DNA of 6,115 nucleotides from an uncultured Lachnospiraceae bacterium. Its GTDB lineage: Bacteria; Bacillota; Clostridia; Lachnospirales; Lachnospiraceae. The stretch spans positions 1 through 6,115 of the forward strand of contig CAMWWJ010000213.1 in assembly GCA_947177925.1 (NCBI GenBank). The letters are read 5' to 3'. Below the pieces are notes generated by a model. That model saw only the letters and a program-made list of their open reading frames with translations, had not been told where the DNA came from and searched no databases. Position numbers and translations under genes: made by a program. Shown here piece after piece: positions 4,078-6,115 of the stretch (position 1 is the stretch's first letter; each line of letters starts with the position of its first letter).

Positions 4078-6115
4078 CTAACTTTTCTCACTGTTTCCCA
4101 TTGTCCGATCGGTCACTTCCCCATAGGGGATTACAAAATTAATTGTCTTTGACATTTTATCCACATCTTTTACCTGAATCGTAAGCTTCTCTCCAAGCTT
4201 GTATGATTTTTGGGTATCCTTTCCTACCATTTCATAAGAATTCTCATCATAGTAATAATAGTCCCCCGGTATGGAAGCCACATGAACCATGCCTTCTACC
4301 GTATTGGAAAGCTCCACATAAATCCCCCAGGAAGTAATTCCCGAAATAATGCCTTCAAACTGCTCTCCTATATGCCTTTCCATATATTCCGCCTTTTTCA
4401 GCTTATCGGTTTCCCGTTCCGCTTCATCTGCTCTTCGTTCCGTTTCAGAAGAATGCCTGCACACTTCCGTTAAAATACTTTTATAATGAGCAATTCTTTC
4501 CGGCTTCAACCTTCCCCGGAGCTGTTCTTTGATAATCCTGTGAATCTGCAAATCCGGATACCTGCGGATGGGAGAAGTAAAATGACAATAATATTCACAA
4601 GCCAGTCCAAAATGCCCGGTACAGCTTTCCGTATACCTGGCCTGCTTCATGCTGCGGAGCACCAAACGGCTTATCAGGGCTTCTTCTGCTGTTCCCTGTA
4701 TTTTCCCTAACAGCTTCTGCAGTTCTTTTGGATGCACCTCTTCATTTTTCAGCTTGATTCCATAGCCAAAATTTCGGATGAACGTAATCAGCTTCCTTAT
4801 CTTTTCCGTATCCGGAACCTCATGGGTACGATACACAAAGGGCAGCTCCATCCAGTAGAAATGCTGGGCAACCGTTTCATTCGCTAAAAGCATAAAATCC
4901 TCAATCAGCTTTGTTGCAATGTTTCTCTCATAAGGCTTGATCTCCACAGGATGTCCCTCTCTATCAAGCAAAATCTTACTTTCCTGAAAGTCGAAATCAA
5001 TGGAACCTCTTTTTTGTCTGTTCTTTCTTAAGATTCCGGAAAGCTCTGCCATCCGTTCAAACATGGGAACAAGCTCTTTATAGGTTTCACATTCTTCCTC
5101 ATCTTTGTCCTCTAAGATCTTTTTTACACTGGTGTAGGACATGCGTCGGTTTACATTGATAACGGTTTCCGCAATTTCATAATCCTTCACCACTCCCTTT
5201 TCGTCAATGATCATCAGGCAGCTTAATGCAAGCCGGTCCACTCCTTCATTTAAGGAACAGATTCCATTGGACAGAGTATGAGGCAGCATGGGAATCACCC
5301 GGTCCACTAAATATACACTGGTTCCTCTTTTTTGCGCTTCTCTGTCTAAAGCAGAATTCTCCTGGACATAATTGGTCACATCCGCAATATGGACGCCCAA
5401 ATAGTAATTGCCATCCTTTACGGTCAGGCTTACGGCATCATCTAAATCCTTTGCATCTTCACCGTCAATGGTGACCATTTCCATCTGTCTTAAGTCTTTT
5501 CTGCCTTCCATGTCCGCTGCAGACACTTCTTTTCCTACCCGCTCGGCCTGGTTAAGCACTTTTTCGGCAAACTCCATAGGTAGGTCAAATCCCTTTACAA
5601 TGGATAAAATGTCCACGCCCGGATCATTGATGTGGCCTAAAATCTCCACCACTTTTCCTTCCGGACGCTTTCCCTTATAGCCTTTTCCATAGTCGGTAAT
5701 CTCCACTACTACCTTATGCCCGTTGACGGCTCCCTTAGAACGCTCTAAAGGGATAAAAATATCATCCGGCAGCTTTTTGTTGTCCGGCACTACAAATCCA
5801 AAGCTTTTTCCTCTTTCAAATGTGCCCACAACTGTTTTCATGCCTCTTTCCAAAACAGCCACCACTTCCGCTTCCTGACGCATTCCTCTCTTACCGGGAA
5901 GAAGGGCTATTTCCACTTTATCCTGATGGAAAGCACCGTTTACTTTTGTTTCCGGCACATAAAAGTCTTCCGGCTGTCCTTCTATTTCTACAAACCCAAA
6001 ACCTTTTGCATTACTGATAAATGTACCGATTAAAGCTGTTTTTTCCGGCTTAATATATTTTCCTCTTTTAGTAATCTGCAGCTTTCCTTCCGCTAACAGG
6101 CTTTCTAGCACCCTT
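4078..6115 (-). CDS. rnr: Ribonuclease R, 5' end beyond the window
   Basis: RNase R is a processive 3'-5' exoribonuclease of the RNase II family that can degrade structured RNA and, in E. coli, works with tmRNA–SmpB on non-stop mRNA. The frame is open to the right edge; numbering here starts at the GTG codon at 6109-6111, which is internal and not a true start (AGG precedes it). The domains are: the end of an N-terminal winged helix (1-20); two cold-shock/OB domains (about 25-72 and 92-140); the RNB catalytic domain (about 205-530), with the metal-binding set Asp216, Asp222, Asp224, Asp225 in TIDGEDAKDLDDA and the conserved TSPIRRYPDLQIHR (512-525); and an S1 domain (about 583-661). All catalytic residues are intact. 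Roughly 40-90 residues should be missing from the N-terminus by comparison with family length. Only 16 residues follow S1, without a lysine-rich tail. smpB follows after 17 bp, so the two are very likely co-transcribed. Confidence 0.97.
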   Translation of the reverse strand, partial: RVLESLLAEGKLQITKRGKYIKPEKTALIGTFISNAKGFGFVEIEGQPEDFYVPETKVNGAFHQDKVEIALLPGKRGMRQEAEVVAVLERGMKTVVGTFERGKSFGFVVPDNKKLPDDIFIPLERSKGAVNGHKVVVEITDYGKGYKGKRPEGKVVEILGHINDPGVDILSIVKGFDLPMEFAEKVLNQAERVGKEVSAADMEGRKDLRQMEMVTIDGEDAKDLDDAVSLTVKDGNYYLGVHIADVTNYVQENSALDREAQKRGTSVYLVDRVIPMLPHTLSNGICSLNEGVDRLALSCLMIIDEKGVVKDYEIAETVINVNRRMSYTSVKKILEDKDEEECETYKELVPMFERMAELSGILRKNRQKRGSIDFDFQESKILLDREGHPVEIKPYERNIATKLIEDFMLLANETVAQHFYWMELPFVYRTHEVPDTEKIRKLITFIRNFGYGIKLKNEEVHPKELQKLLGKIQGTAEEALISRLVLRSMKQARYTESCTGHFGLACEYYCHFTSPIRRYPDLQIHRIIKEQLRGRLKPERIAHYKSILTEVCRHSSETERRADEAERETDKLKKAEYMERHIGEQFEGIISGITSWGIYVELSNTVEGMVHVASIPGDYYYYDENSYEMVGKDTQKSYKLGEKLTIQVKDVDKMSKTINFVIPYGEVTDRTMGNSEKS

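Noticed and set aside
3800..4142. Overlapping plus-strand open frames opposite smpB and the end of rnr
   Set aside because: They are antisense shadows of conserved genes, with no ribosome binding sites and no domain-like composition; the same applies to the plus-strand frames over the kinase, the regulator and the rest of rnr.
6109..6111. GTG at the right edge as the start of rnr
   Set aside because: The frame stays open to the window edge and the N-terminal winged helix would be cut in half, so the real start must lie outside the window.
1..6115. A new defence, mobile or CRISPR-like system
   Set aside because: There are no spaced repeats, integrase or transposase genes, attachment sites, toxin–antitoxin pairs or composition breaks; the region reads as ordinary core chromosome.

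Overview
The window looks like a chromosomal segment of an anaerobic, moderately AT-rich Firmicute, most likely a Lachnospiraceae-type clostridium. This rests on the smpB–ssrA arrangement beside rnr, AGGAGG-like ribosome binding sites, AT-rich promoters and intrinsic terminators, and a VanS/PhoR-like kinase of a kind common in that group. The family assignment is inference from style and gene order. Every gene reads on the minus strand, so transcription runs from high to low coordinates.

Right half, 6115 down to about 3124: this is the ribosome-rescue and RNA-quality-control block. It holds the RNase R gene rnr (its start lies beyond the right edge), then smpB 17 bp downstream, then ssrA, the tmRNA gene, with its own promoter and a strong intrinsic terminator. 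SmpB and tmRNA together free stalled ribosomes and tag the unfinished proteins. RNase R is the 3'-5' exonuclease that in well-studied bacteria degrades the faulty mRNA and also processes or turns over tmRNA.

Middle, about 3139 to 2530: a promoter whose -35 box sits inside the ssrA terminator drives a 185-residue protein of unknown function. It has one membrane segment and a charged C-terminal helix.

Left, 2531 to 1: a 27-bp AT-rich inverted repeat lies at the end of the unknown gene. It is followed by an OmpR-family response regulator, its membrane histidine kinase (coupled by a 4-base ATGA overlap), and 46 bp later a small acidic lipoprotein gene that runs off the left edge. These three genes look like one operon, in which the lipoprotein may be a surface target or accessory of the signalling pair.

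The core genes are ordinary and well conserved, and I found no mobile element, CRISPR array, phage gene or defence system. The less explained parts are the 185-residue membrane protein, the lipoprotein, the palindrome and paired repeats ahead of the regulator gene, and the terminator–promoter overlap behind ssrA.
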